A stretch of DNA of 64,000 nucleotides from Ilex aquifolium. Its lineage: Eukaryota; Streptophyta; Magnoliopsida; Aquifoliales; Aquifoliaceae. The DNA is taken from the NCBI GenBank assembly GCA_951799425.1, contig OX637393.1, positions 36,033,744 through 36,097,743 of the forward strand. Reading direction: 5' to 3'. The translations under genes and the position numbers were made by a program. The notes beneath the pieces are model-generated. The model was given only the letters and a program-made list of their open reading frames with translations. It searched no databases and was not told the origin of the DNA. Position 1 is the stretch's first letter. The number at the start of each line of letters is the position of its first letter. Positions 20,996-32,257 of this stretch are shown here, piece after piece.

Positions 20996-22518
20996 CGAGT
21001 CGGTATGCTTGCACTCATGTGACTTTTTATTTAATGGGTGGACTGTGTTATACATTTTTACCAGGGTTGGTATTTAAGTATTATGTGCTATGCCTAAATT
21101 ATATTTTCGATGAAAAAAAAATTAGAACGGGGTGTTACAGTGCCGATCAAAATTGCAATGATGCCGAGCAGGTTCCAAGGTATGCTGAGCATATTTGCTT
21201 GGCTCAAATATCATTTGGGTGATAGATCAAACTTCTGGGTTTTGTAGAAGCCGATGAATGCCCGTCTTCTTGTGCGAGAATAGGCTTTAAGCATCACATT
21301 GTGACCAAAAGTTGAAGCTTGAGGTTGATGGGTTGTAACTCACCAGAAGGCCAACTATATAATTGTGAAAGATTGACCAACGGTTGGCTGATTGATCAAT
21401 TGGACAGCTGGATTTCAATGGGCTCGCGAATCACCTTAGAGATGTTTTCCCCCTTTGTCGCTGTGGTTTTTGAAAGCAAAGGCCCTCGCCCTTCATGCTT
21501 CAGCAAATAGTTGTCCTTTGACTTGATTACTATAATGTGCATGCTATAGGCTAATTCCACTTTCAATTTCGCAACTGCTTCATATTGATACGGAGGGATG
21601 GCTTTAATCGTTCCAATAATGTATAGTTCTTGATCACTGTATGTGATGTCGAGCCAATCCTGAACTGTTTTTGTAAACGAGCATGAAGGGATGTCGTGAT
21701 ATAGCATTCTTTGGTTCAGACTACTATGGGCCTAGCTACATGGTCTGAGGGAGATGAAGTTGTAGGTTCTGGGTGCTCCTGTACAAAGACCCAGCAACTT
21801 CTTGCGGACATCTAAAGATCGATAGCTCAACAAGTTGTTTTATATTATCCTGGTTGTTGCGCCGAACATAGGGCTTAACCTCCATCAATGGCGATACCAA
21901 ATTCGAAGGAGTACTACTAGTCACAAAGGACATTCAAAAAGAGAGCTAAAAAGAGAGTCGAGCAAGGTCTCTTGCCCATCGGCGAGGCCAAACAACATTT
22001 GTTAGTGAAGTCTCAACTGCAAAGTATAAATCAAGATTAACCCGCAGCGAATACTCTGATGTTGTGACCCCAAACTAGGCATCGATTCGACGTACTGGTA
22101 CTCAACGTTATTTATTTTGAACTCTATTGTGACCAAGAGACAATCTTGCGACTGCTGTGAGCTGAGGTAGTTCTGAATCTTGGGGACTCGAAGTGACTAC
22201 TGATTTATAATAAGCCACGAACAGGTATGCCGACCACCCGCATGGCTGATGCATCTAATTGGCAATGATGTCGATTAGTGTTATGATGGCTCCGACCATC
22301 ATCTAAGTGATGCCAAGCATGTTTGAAAAGCTTCCAAGGACGGAGAACCTGAACGAAGATATGCCGATCAAGTGATTGGTTTCAGTTGATAGTTGAGTTG
22401 CTGAAGACATAAATTTTTCTCAATTTTCGGCGGTGCGTCATTGCTGACTTCTTTGAGTACTTGGCTAAACATGCTGCATAGAGAACAAATCTTTGGCGAT
22501 AGCCCGATACCAGTTGGT
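20996..22518. other. Relic DNA between element A and element E
   Basis: The first ~140 bp continue the LTR-like relic found left of element A and end with GGGGTGTTACA at about 21138. From there to 22518 the DNA has no clear coding. A 103-codon minus-strand frame (21707-21396) is the longest and is not recognisable. A short block around 21790-21815 (AGCAACTTCTTGCGGACATC) resembles 57605-57628, suggesting both belong to the older relic F that E, B and D later split. Confidence 0.45.
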
Positions 22519-23081
22519 CTTCCTGTTAGTAATATACTCTAAAACCAATCTAAAACCAATCATATAGATGATGTTTTGGGGTTGTACTAGCAACATTCAT
22601 TACTTAATTAAATAAAAGGGCAAATTTATTTATCATGTTTCTGCTTTATTTCATTTTAATATACATAATATAGTCTATAGAATATAAGTTAAGAAAATAG
22701 TTTCTCAAGGAGTTGAGCAGAAGAGACATATACTTCTTAGTACTTAACTCTTAGATGTTCATAGTCATAGGATTACTATGTGGGTACTATGTAATCCGGA
22801 TAGACTAGCATACACTATATTTATTCATATTTGATGTGAGGTGACTCGTTCAAGTCACTAGTGTAGAGACATTGAAGCAGTTCTGTAGGTGTTTGTTAAA
22901 GAACAAATACACTGACCGTGACCATTGACTAACGTAGGATTTTTCATATGGAGTTTTACATACCTGTTAATGTTAAATCTTAAAGTTATAGTTATGCAAC
23001 TGATCCTTAGGCTTGAGACACCATGATTGTCTTGTGCATGGACTTCTATGCTTTAACTGTACAACATATTTATTTACTAAC

Positions 23082-23787
23082 TGATGATTCCTCGGAAATC
23101 AATCTCCCAGGCCTGAGTTGATTAGGCCCTTCTAGGATCTTATGAGATGGGTTTCAGAGAAGTTGAAATTAAGCGATGACAAACAAGCAAATGTGAGTGG
23201 TTCACCCTAGCCAAAAGACTTGGGTTACGTCCACTGTAATGGAGGCTCTTGCTCCTGGGTTGTGTATATTGATTCCAACTGATTACAAGAGGATAATTGG
23301 CTTTGGGCCAACAACGATGCTCTCTACTGAGGCTGTCCTAGGGTTCTTGATGAAAATACCAGCTAGAAGACGGGGAAGAAGACCCAGGAATTCGATCCCC
23401 TTTCCTCCTTTTACTGTTCTATTTATATGGTGTCCGCTCCTAGGGTTTTGTTGTCTCTGCTGTTCTTTCCTTGATCTTGTGGGGACCGTTCGTCCTTTCT
23501 CTGCAAGCCACTCTGACCGCCGGCGATTCTGTGCCCACGATCGCCTGGGCTCGTTTGACACTACCCCTCTGTTTCTGCAGGGAGTAACTCTGAGAAATCA
23601 GAGCCGGTTTCCTTTGTCCTTGGAGCACGTGGCGTAACAGGCTTTAACTCGGGTCAGGGGCTAAGAAACAAAGGCGGGCCGGTTGGGACCACTCCTGTTT
23701 GGGCTTCGGGGCTCTCATCCAACATTTTCTGGAGGTCTTTGGGCTTGGTCCTAATGGCAGCCCAGGCCCAAAAACCTATTCTCATCA
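23082..23787 (-). repeat. Element B 3' LTR
   Basis: 706 bp from TGATGATTCC to CTCATCA on the plus strand, followed at 23788-23805 by the complement of the polypurine tract (CCCCCAGCCCC). A G-box CACGTG lies at 23626-23631 in U3. Confidence 0.97.
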
Positions 23788-24040
23788 GTTGCCCCCAGCC
23801 CCTGGTCACGAGAATGACGTCTTCTCTGACCTGGGGATAGAAAGTGTCTTTTCTGAATTCATCATAGTCATCACTCGTGGCAGAACGCGTGGTCAGGGGG
23901 CTTTGCGTTGGTTTGGTATGCTCTGGTATTTGCCGGCTGCGATGGGATGGTTTTTACACGTGTCATCATCGGGTGAGCCCAACGGTACGGTTCCTGAGGC
24001 GAGTCCTGTAGTCACGCCTTTCAGGGCATTAAATGTTTCG

Positions 24041-24048
24041 TATAAAAG
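24041..24048 (+). promoter_or_regulatory. TATA box of antisense gene B1
   Basis: TATAAAAG in the spacer between the 3' LTR and the first antisense gene, on the gene's strand, about 430 bp before the chosen ATG. A 5'-UTR intron beginning at AG-GTACGT (about 24207) is possible and would shorten the leader. Confidence 0.6.
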
Positions 24049-24472
24049 CGGGGAAGTCCCCTCGCCTACGTCGTTCTTGCGTTTTTTGAATTTCCTTGCG
24101 TTTCTCTTTCCTTCGTTGGCTCTCGAGGTGCTTTGCTTCAGACTTTCAGGCGGCTCTTAGGATTTCTGCGTCCTTGGTCATTTTCTGCATCTAGCACCCT
24201 AACTAGGTACGTCTTTCCTCTTTTCTTTATTCTTGCTCGATCTGGATCCCTTTAACCCTCCTTGGTGGGGTTTTGGGTTTCGCTTCTTGATATGGAGGTT
24301 TAGTTACTTCAGAAACCATTCCGACGACCTTTCTCCCCTTATGTGTTTTGTGGACCATCCTACTTCGCTTTGGATATCCTTCCTTCGAAGTCGGTGTCTG
24401 AGACCTGCATTTTTGACGGACTGTGCTTTACACTTTCCTTCCCTTCACTCCGGCTTACGGCCTGGATCTTTG

Positions 24473-26652
24473 ATGGGGAAGTGGGTCGTTTCCTCCTCAG
24501 AATCGGATTCCGAGGATCTAGTAGACGAGGAGGTCGAGATAAGTTCTCAGAGCGGTAGTTCTGTTGATAGGGCCGCCTCCAGGTCCGCTCACGGAGTTTC
24601 TGCCTCTGGGTCCGCCCTTGTAGAAGAAGCTCGTCCTCTTTCCTCCCTTCCTCCTGATTCTTTTGTTACGCCGAAGACTAAGAAGTCCAAACCGGCTCCT
24701 CCCCCAATTCCTAGGAAAAGAGCTCGTCGGGACCAGGCCGACCTGGCCTGTTGCGCAACATCGACTCCCAGTTGTCTCAGCGACGAGGACTTAGGCGAAC
24801 TGAGGCGGGAGTATTGCTTTCCCGACTCCGTCCTCTTACACTCTCCTGAAGAACACGAGAGGTGCAATTCTTCTGTTCCCAGATTGGTCTGTTTTTACGA
24901 ATCCGCCTTCCGAGCTGGTTTGCGGTTCCCTGTTCATCCTTTTATCCGGATCGTTCTTTCTTTTTATAACATATATCCTGCCCGGCTTTCTCCAAACGGA
25001 TGGGGTCTCCTGATCGGATTTCTTGTCCATTGGTTGAAGAGTGGGAATGACTCTCAGCCCTCCATTAATGAATTTGCCTCCCTTTTTCAACTTAAGTCCT
25101 CCCCTTCTGCTGGTTTCCTTTATTTTTCGAAAAGGGTCAGGGCGAGGAATCTGATCACCGGGCTTCCTTCTTCCAACAAAGGGTGGAAACCCAAGTTCTT
25201 CTTTGTTAGAGGTGATTCCTGGGAGCTTTCCGGGAAACCAGGGGACGTCCCTCTCATTCCCCGGTCTTGGGGGGCCCCAAGGAATATAGGTAAGGCCCTT
25301 CAGTTTAGCTGCATCTTTTTCCTTCCCTATTCTTCTTTTTCTGACTTAACTTCTGATGTGCAGATTACCGTCCTGTCCTTGGGGTCGAGGAAGCGGCAAG
25401 GGTTGCTAGAACCGAGGATTTGGGGTCGCAGTCCTTCTTCGATTTGGTGACGGATGAGAATTTAGCCCTCTACGAACTCGGGCCTCCAGTTGAGCAACCC
25501 TCAGTGCCTTCATCACCCCCTGCTGCCCCAACTGCCCCCATGAAGAAAGATTTGATAATGGTGGTATTCTCAGATGCCGAGAAGTCGAGGAAGAAAAGGA
25601 AGGTGGTGAAGGATTCCCAGCTGTTATCTACTGGTGCGTCGGTATCCTACCCCCCACCTGCTACTTCTGTGCAGAAGGAAGAGACCCTCCTTCCCCGCGA
25701 GGATGCGCCTCCCCCCCTGCTCCCTGTTGAGGCTTCTAGGGGCAAATCATCGACCGAGGGAGGTTCAGAAAAAGGACGCGAGGTTCCAGCAGTTCTTCCT
25801 TACTTTACCCCTCAGGAAGGTGGGAAGGTGGGCCTCGCTCGATTTGCGTCTAAGGATCAAGGGGATGGTTTCCTGCGTGACCCTGAGGTCGCAGTTGCTG
25901 CCTTGTCCGACCTCGTCTCAACTTCAGATCCCAGGGCAGCCATGCGGGTTCCTTTCGACAAGAAGGTCGATCGCGCTATCCGGGGCATGGCAGAGGTACT
26001 TTCTATCCTTGTCTTTCCTCTTCTCCTGTATTTCTTTATGCCAAGGTCTCCAGGGATTTTTTGTTTGACCCTTTTTTCTTCTCAGACGCTCGCCTGCGTA
26101 AAGATGCTAGGATTCCACTACAACGAGGAGCTTTCAAAGGCAAAGGAGTCCAGGGCTGCCCTGTTAGTAAGCAAGGAGGCTGCAGAGGAGAAGGTGAAGA
26201 TTTTGGCCTCAGAGGCCGCTGAATTGAAGATGATTAACGACGAGATGGATGCTCGCCTTCAGGATTTTGTCAAGGTCATGGACTCCAAGGAGAACAAACT
26301 CAAGGCCGCCGAGGCTGACCTGGTTGCCAAGGATTCCGAGCTGTTGTCTTTGCGGTCTCGTGTTTCGCAGCTCGAGAAAGACTGCGCCTCCGGCTTTGTG
26401 AAGGGTTTTCTAAACCTTAAGGATCAACTTGAGGAGGCTCATCCTGACCTGGACTTGGATCCTTTTGTACCAGTGTTGGACTCCGAGGAGGCCGCCGTGG
26501 TGGCTGAGGAGGCCGGGACCTCTGATCTCCCTGAGGGTGTGGCTCTTGATGCGGAGAAGGTGCCTGGACTTGTGGTGGCAGCGGCGGAGGGACCATGCAT
26601 GCCAGCAGGGGCATCTGGTGAGGGGGCAGGTGATGAAGAGATTGCTTCTTGA
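24473..26652 (+). CDS. Element B antisense gene B1, coiled-coil protein (~671 aa)
   Basis: An open gene on the strand opposite to gag-pol. Exons 24473-25289, 25364-25995 and 26086-26652 join in frame through GT-AG introns of 74 and 90 bp, giving about 671 residues. Order: an acidic Ser/Glu-rich N-terminus, a basic linker (KKSKPAPPPIPRKRARR), a conserved domain (RREYCFPDSVLLHSPEEHER to FFVRGDSWELSGKPGD), a Pro-rich linker with a second basic patch (SRKKRKVV, a possible nuclear signal), then a heptad-rich coiled coil (residues about 430-560) and an acidic tail. The start is the first ATG of the clean coding stretch; an in-frame ATG near 24341 is an alternative. It resembles, from memory, plant 'putative gypsy type transposon' proteins. 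Function unknown. Confidence 0.75.
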
Positions 26653-27141
26653 GGTTGATTTGAGGCCTTCCTGCAGTTTCCAACTTCCTTGTGACTCTCC
26701 AAGTAGTTTCTTTGTGGAACGCTTGATTGTAACTTCTTTAAGTGCTGAAATGAGAACTCTTGTGGTTTTTCCTTTTTATGATTGTTGTGTGATGTTTTGC
26801 TACAAACTTCTTTGACTTGTGGTTGCGTTGTATTTTCCTTAGGCGCTGACTTCTGCTTTTTCACTTATGGCTGAGCTTCTTTGAACCGAGCTAACCTTCA
26901 CGCTTTCCCCTTGGGTCTCTTGAACTTCTTTAGGGCTATTTTGGTCTTTTCCCGCTGTTTTACTTGTAGTGGAGACCTGACGGTTTTGTTCGTTTGAGAA
27001 CGTGCGCCGTCAGAGGGTTTAGTGGTCCCTCGATCGTGGCGCCTGAAAAGGCCCCACGACGCCATGTGTCCACTTCATTAATGGCGAGAGACGTGCATTA
27101 ACTTCCTTCGGCGTCAGTGACAAGGCTTGTCCTGCAGTGCC
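26653..27141. other. Spacer between antisense genes B1 and B2
   Basis: Non-coding. The first part is T-rich with a likely 3' UTR for B1. The last ~120 bp approach the B2 TATA box and act as its presumptive promoter. Confidence 0.6.
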
Positions 27142-27149
27142 TATAAATA
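27142..27149 (+). promoter_or_regulatory. TATA box of antisense gene B2
   Basis: TATAAATA 86 bp upstream of the ATG at 27228, a normal plant promoter distance. Confidence 0.7.
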
Positions 27150-27227
27150 GGCCTCCGGGGAATGATTGTTCTTCACGAATTGTGTAAAGTCCTAGCTTCT
27201 GAAAAGACCTCTATGATTCCTACATTC

Positions 27228-29191
27228 ATGGCTTCTCCTCCCTCTTCATACGAAATCATGGAGCGAGTTTTTGGCCATGTTGAAACAAGCGAGATCGATG
27301 GGGACGAGGCTCAGCTCCTTGCTAGGCGCTTCGATTTTCCCCCCGGTGTTATCGTGCGTTCTGCGGATTTGCGTAGGTTTCACAGCTCGGTGGTTGATGA
27401 AGCTTGTTTTTTCGAGGACCCCTTCTTGTTGGGGCTTCAATTTCCCCTTCCTGGCCTGATACGAGACGTTCTTCACTTTTTCAGCTTCTGTCCTGCCATG
27501 CTCCTCCCATCTGGCTGGGCGGTGTTAATGACCTTTACTGCGGCGTGGGAAAGGATGTTTCCTCAGGCTAGGGCTAACTTGAAAGAGTTTCTTCACTTTT
27601 TCCGCCCCGAGGAGGTATCCGAATTCTACCACTTTGTCCCTAGGCGAGGGGGTGAGATTCCCATCCGGGATCTCCCGCCGAGCCCTGAGGGGTGGATAAG
27701 GAGATATTTCTTCATCTCTGGAGACGGCTGGGAGTTTGGTTCCCAATTCCCGGGTTCTGTCAGAGTTCCTATCGCCTGGGGGAGCCGTAGAAACTTAAGT
27801 AAGCTATTTACCTTAATTTCTGTTGACGCTTGTGCTTGTGTACTAACAGTGTCACCGGTTCCTAATGCAGGAGAGCTCCCGCCCCTTGACTCTTCCGAGC
27901 AAGCCCGAGTTGACCAAGCCCGCGCTCGTCTGCCCTTTTCTTATGTTGAGCTGATGCACCCCGGGGTCCCCTTGGCGTCAGGTGATTGCATATAGACAAT
28001 GTCTTTTATCTCTCTGCTCCTTAGTTCGGAACCTTGCTAAGTTTTTGATCTTGTCTGCGTAGTTCCTTCCTACTTGGTGACTCAGCGCCACATGATCATG
28101 GAGCGCGTAGATGAAAGAAGGCGGGGTAGGGCCGTAGGACCTCCGGCGAAGAGGACGAGGTTGGAAGTGGGTACCACTTCTGGCGAGGTCCCCGTTCCGG
28201 CCGCCGATGCTCCTGTTCCTGAATCCAGTGTTCCTGTTCCTTCACCCGAGGCCCCGAGGTTGACATCTGAGCCAGTCGTCAGTGAAGCCACTGCGGGTAC
28301 CGTGGCGATTGATCCCGTTGGAGGGCCTGTTCGGCGAGGCACTGCTTTATCTACTGCAGCTGGTTCCAGCTCGGCCCGTGCCCCCCAGGCTTTCATTGCT
28401 GACCCAGAGGCCGGCCTACTTCGGGATGTGAGTTTGAGCAGCCGGGCTCTGATGGAGTTGATTCCCCGAGCCGACCTGCGTCGCTCTGTAGACCTTCCAT
28501 TTCAAGTTCGAAGCCGTGATGCTCTTCACGCCTTGCTCGAGGTATGCCTTGGTGCTTTTATCTCTATTTCGAACTCCTCGGTTTCTTACATTGTCCCTTA
28601 TGTTTCCAGTCGGCAACGCATGTTTGTGCTCTTGGGAGGGAAATCTTTATGCTGAGGAGCGACGTTCAGAGGAGAAATGCCGAGGTTCTTGACTCCCGTC
28701 GGCAAGGCACCGAGCTGTTGGACTAGGGCTTGGCCACTGAGAGGGAATTGGAGCAGGTCCTTGAACAGCGGGCCCATACTTTCAGACAGCTGATTGCCAG
28801 CACTTCTGCTGAGGTGTCTCTAAGGGAGGAGCTGGCTCGTTTAAAGGAGGAGCGGGAGGCTGAGGAGGAGAGACTGCTAAACGCGGCCGTCGCCCACACT
28901 CTTTTGGAAGATGAGCTGAAGGAGTCCCGGGCTGAGGTATCTGAGCTGACCAGGTCTTTAGCTGCTGAACGTCGGCTCGTAGAAGATCAACGGAAAGAGC
29001 TTGAGAAAGCAAGATTGGAGGCGGCTAGGGCTTTTGTTGACGGGTTCTTCAATTTCGCTGACCAGGCGATGGAGAGATTCCCCGACCTAGACCTTGAGCA
29101 ATTTCAGCCAAGGTTTGATGCTTCTTCAAGTGGCTGTGCTGCTGATGTTACTCTTGCTCCCGACGCCACTCCTCTTGCAGATTGGTCTTGA
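27228..29191 (+). pseudogene. Element B antisense gene B2, one premature TAG
   Basis: Second copy of the antisense family. Exons 27228-27798, 27871-27981, 28063-28541 and 28610-29191 join in frame through GT-AG introns of 72, 81 and 68 bp. The conserved domain runs from LARRFDFPPGVIVRSADLRR to RRYFFISGDGWEFGSQFPGS. It is followed by a Pro/Ala/Val-rich linker containing VGPPAKRTRLE, then a long coiled coil (EELARLKEEREAEEERLLNA, later ERRLVEDQRKELEKARLEAA) and an acidic end. The only break is TAG at 28724-28726 (LLD-stop-GLATERE), in place of a likely CAG. An upstream in-frame ATG lies at 27213. Confidence 0.75.
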
Positions 29192-29596
29192 GTACCGGGA
29201 TTTTCATAGCTGATTTCTTTTGTAGATCTCTTTTTTTTTTTTTTTTGGCGCAACTTTGTAGTGGAACTTCCCCTTTGGAATGCAAAAATTTTTGTGGTGC
29301 TGTACTTGTGTTGTGCTGTACTGGGTGCTGTACTCGTTGCTGCACTCCCCTGCCCCCTCTACTCCGAAGAGGCCTTGGCCTGTTGGGAGTAGCGTCACCG
29401 CTCGGAATCTGGGCTTCCTTATATTGGATCTGCTGCGTGTATCATCCATACATATATATGTATATATATATATACTTCTTGCAATATACGATGTAGATTT
29501 AAGGAACTTTCTGGGTGGTTTACCAACCTCGTCGTAAGTTGAGCCAGCATTCAATGCTATCTTGATTGCGAGATTCCAACAGTCACCCTTGGATAC
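29192..29596. other. Spacer between antisense genes B2 and B3
   Basis: Non-coding, with a T17 run (29230-29246) soon after the B2 stop and a (TA)n/ATGTATA tract at about 29450-29474. The minus-strand frames crossing it are low-complexity readings. Confidence 0.6.
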
Positions 29597-29604
29597 TATT
29601 TATA
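29597..29604 (+). promoter_or_regulatory. TATA-like box of antisense gene B3
   Basis: TATTTATA 65 bp upstream of the ATG at 29662. Weaker than the other two but in the expected place. Confidence 0.5.
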
Positions 29605-29661
29605 CCCGTTCGTCTCATCGCTTTTCAGAAGAGTCTCTTTGTGTACTTGAACTTTGCAGTG

Positions 29662-30702
29662 ATGGATTCTTCTCCACTTTTCAAGCAACGAGCCCGTGAG
29701 TCGCTCAAGGGCGATTGGTGCTCTATCTTTCTTCTTCCCTCCCGGCTTACGGCCGCGGAAGCTGCTGATATGAAGGGTCGGTACGACCTTCCGGCGGATC
29801 TGGGAATTAGGGCTCCCACTCCTGATGAACCTTGCAGTATGCCTATTCCGGGCGAGGTCTCTTTTTTTGTGGACGCATTTGAGTGTGGTCTTCGACTCCC
29901 TCTTCATCCGGATTTCGCCCGGATATTGTCTCACCATGGCTTGTGTCCCTCTCGTCTTTCCCCCCAGGGGTGGGCTGCCATGGTTGGCTTCTTCATTTTC
30001 TGGCGCATGTAAGGCTTTGAGACCTTTCCTACAGTTTCTGAGTTCTTCTACTTCCTTGATCTCTCTTTCGACTTTCCACCTTTCTTTAGCTCTCTCTCTT
30101 TTAAGTGGTATTTTCATCCACCATTGATTGCCGATATCCCCACTTCCCCTGAGGGGTGGTCCCAACGCTTCTTTTTCGTCTCTGGGGACTCCTGGGAATC
30201 TGCTGTTGGGGATGATGGGCATGTTTGGGTCCCTCGTTCTTGGACAAGCTTCCGGGAGAGAGGTAGCCATTTTTCCTCAAGGTTATTCGTGTTTGAACGG
30301 CAACAACCTTGCTGATCTTGTTTGTGCTGTGCAGGTATTCCAGCTCTTACTCCATTGGAGGCGTTCCATGTCGGAATGGTGGAGAAAGCTTCTCCCCGTC
30401 CTTACTCTGCTCTGGTTACCCCTCAGAACCTAGTCCGTTATGGGATCGGGGGAAGTTCCACCAGAATCCAGCGTCCGCCCTCCCTTGTAGAAGAGCAGGA
30501 GGAAGCCGACTTGGCAGGTTCTGAGGTGGAGGTCCTGAAGAGGAAATTGGCAGAGGTGGAGAGAGAGAGAGATATTCTGAAAGAGGAGAATGCCAGGCTT
30601 AGGGTGGCGGCTGTTCATCTTCAGAAGGTGGAGGAGGGAGATACCCCGATGGAGGGGGAGGTTGCGGAAGTTTTGGGTGGGGTAGGAGGCCAGGGGGCCT
30701 GA
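29662..30702 (+). pseudogene. Element B antisense gene B3, one premature TAA
   Basis: Third and shortest copy. Exon 1 (29662-30262) holds the conserved domain: MKGRYDLPADLGIRAPTPDE, then LRLPLHPDFARILSHHGLCP, and DIPTSPEGWSQRFFFVSGDS. It is interrupted by TAA at 30010-30012 directly after FFIFWRM, with the frame open on both sides. A GT-AG intron (30263-30333, 71 bp) sits where B1 and B2 have their first intron. Exon 2 ends with a short coiled coil (EVLKRKLAEVERERDILKEE) and stops at 30702. It lacks the long linker and second coiled coil of B1 and B2. The minus-strand 224-codon frame here is its shadow. Confidence 0.72.
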
Positions 30703-30854
30703 TCTTTGTATAACTTCTATATACTTGTTCGTTGTTGTTTCTTTTGAACTGTTGACTTTCTACTCATGGTGCAATGAAATTCCGGGCTTTTGTCTTCCAG
30801 TTTTTTTTTTTTTGCTAAGAACGTGGTTATCTGTTGAACTAAGAAACCTGCCTG

Positions 30855-32171
30855 TCTTAGACTGAAGAGTTTGTAGTTCCTGAGCTTACGAGCTCTTGAG
30901 CTTACGAGCTCTTAGACTGAAGAGTCTGTAGTTAATGAGCTTACGAGCTCTTGAGCTTACGAGCTCTTAGACTGAAAAGTCTGTAGTTCCCGAGCTTACG
31001 AGCTCTTAGACTGAAAAGTCTGTTGATCTTGAGCTTACGAGCTCTTAGACTGAAAAGTCTGTAGTTCCTGAGCTTACGAGCTCTTGAGCTTACGAGCTCT
31101 TAGACTGAAAAGTCTGTAGATCCTGAGCTTACGAGCTCTTAGACTGAAAAGTCTGTAGTTCTTGAGCTTACGAGCTCTTAGACTGAAAAGTCTGTAGTTC
31201 CTGAGTTTACGAGCTCTTGAGCTTACGAGCTCTTAGACTGAAAAGTCTGTAGTTCCTGAGCTTACGAGCTCTTGAGCTTACGAGCTCTTAGACTGAAAAG
31301 TCTGTTGATCCTGAGCTTACGAGCTCTTAGACTGAAAAGTCTGTAGTTCCTGAGCTTACGAGCTCCTGAGCTTACGAGCTCTTAGACTGAAAAGTCTGTA
31401 GTTCCTGAGCTTACGAGCCCTTAGACTGAAAAGTCTGTTGATCCTGAGCTTACGAGCTCTTAGACTGAAAAGTCTGTAGTTCCTGAGCTTACGAGCTCTT
31501 GAGCTTACAAGCTCTTAGACTGAAAAGTCTGTAGTTCCTGAGCTTACGAGCTCTTGAGCTTACGAGCCCTTAGACTGAAAAGTCTGTTGATCCTGAGCTT
31601 ACGAGCTCTTGAGCTTACAAGCTCTTAGACTGAAAAGTCTGTAGTTCCTGAGCTTACGAGCTCTTGAGCTTACAAGCTCTTAGACTGAAAAGTCTGTAGT
31701 TCCTGAGCTTACGAGCTCTTGAGCTTACGAGCCCTTAGACTGAAAAGTCTGTTGATCCTGAGCTTACGAGCTCTTGAGCTTACGAGCTTTTAGACTGAAA
31801 AGTCTGTAGTTCCTGAGCTTACGAGCTCTTGAGCTTACAAGCTCTTAGACTGAAAAGTCTGTAGTTCCTGAGCTTACGAGCTCTTGAGCTTACGAGCTTT
31901 TAGACTGAAAAGTCTGTAGTTCCTGAGCTTACGAGCCCTTAGACTGAAAAGTCTGTTGATCCTGAGCTTACGAGCTCTTGAGCTTACGAGCTCTTAGACT
32001 GAAAAGTCTGTAGTTCCTGAGCTTACGAGCCCTTAGACTGAAAAGTCTGTTGATCCTGAGCTTACGAGCTCTTGAGCTTACGAGCTCTTAGACTGAAAAG
32101 TCTGTAGTTCCTGAGCTTACGAGCTCTTGAGCTTACGAGCTCTTAGACTGAAAAGTCTGTTGATCCTGAGC
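30855..32171. repeat. Element B tandem array of two alternating hairpin units
   Basis: About 1.3 kb made of two short units. One reads (T)GAGCTTACGAGCTC; its arms GAGCT/AGCTC flank TACG. The other reads AGACTGAAAAGTCT; its arms AGACT/AGTCT flank GAAA, followed by GTAGTTCC or GTTGATCC. The second unit occurs about 27 times, each preceded by one or two copies of the first. Variants mostly keep the arms (for example GAGCTTACAAGCTC). The array fills the gap between antisense gene B3 and the integrase end, where the two transcription directions converge. Confidence 0.95.
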
Positions 32172-32257
32172 AGGGAGAACTTTTGGGAAACTTTTGTATC
32201 TCTTCGTTGATAAAATCGGATCTTTTTACAATAATCTTCCATTCCTTGCTACAGACT

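Noticed and set aside
21396..21707. 103-codon minus-strand frame
   Set aside because: No domain, no conserved neighbour and surrounding relic DNA; not enough support to call a gene.
23197..23637. 146-codon frame, also at 37964-38404
   Set aside because: It lies within the element B LTRs and is on the opposite strand to the element; both copies are simply LTR duplicates.
29596..30270. 224-codon minus-strand frame
   Set aside because: It is the shadow of antisense gene B3, whose plus-strand reading has family motifs and an in-frame intron junction.
30855..32171. CRISPR-like array of short palindromic repeats
   Set aside because: There are no unique spacers; both alternating segments are repeats. 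It lies inside a plant retrotransposon and no cas genes are near.
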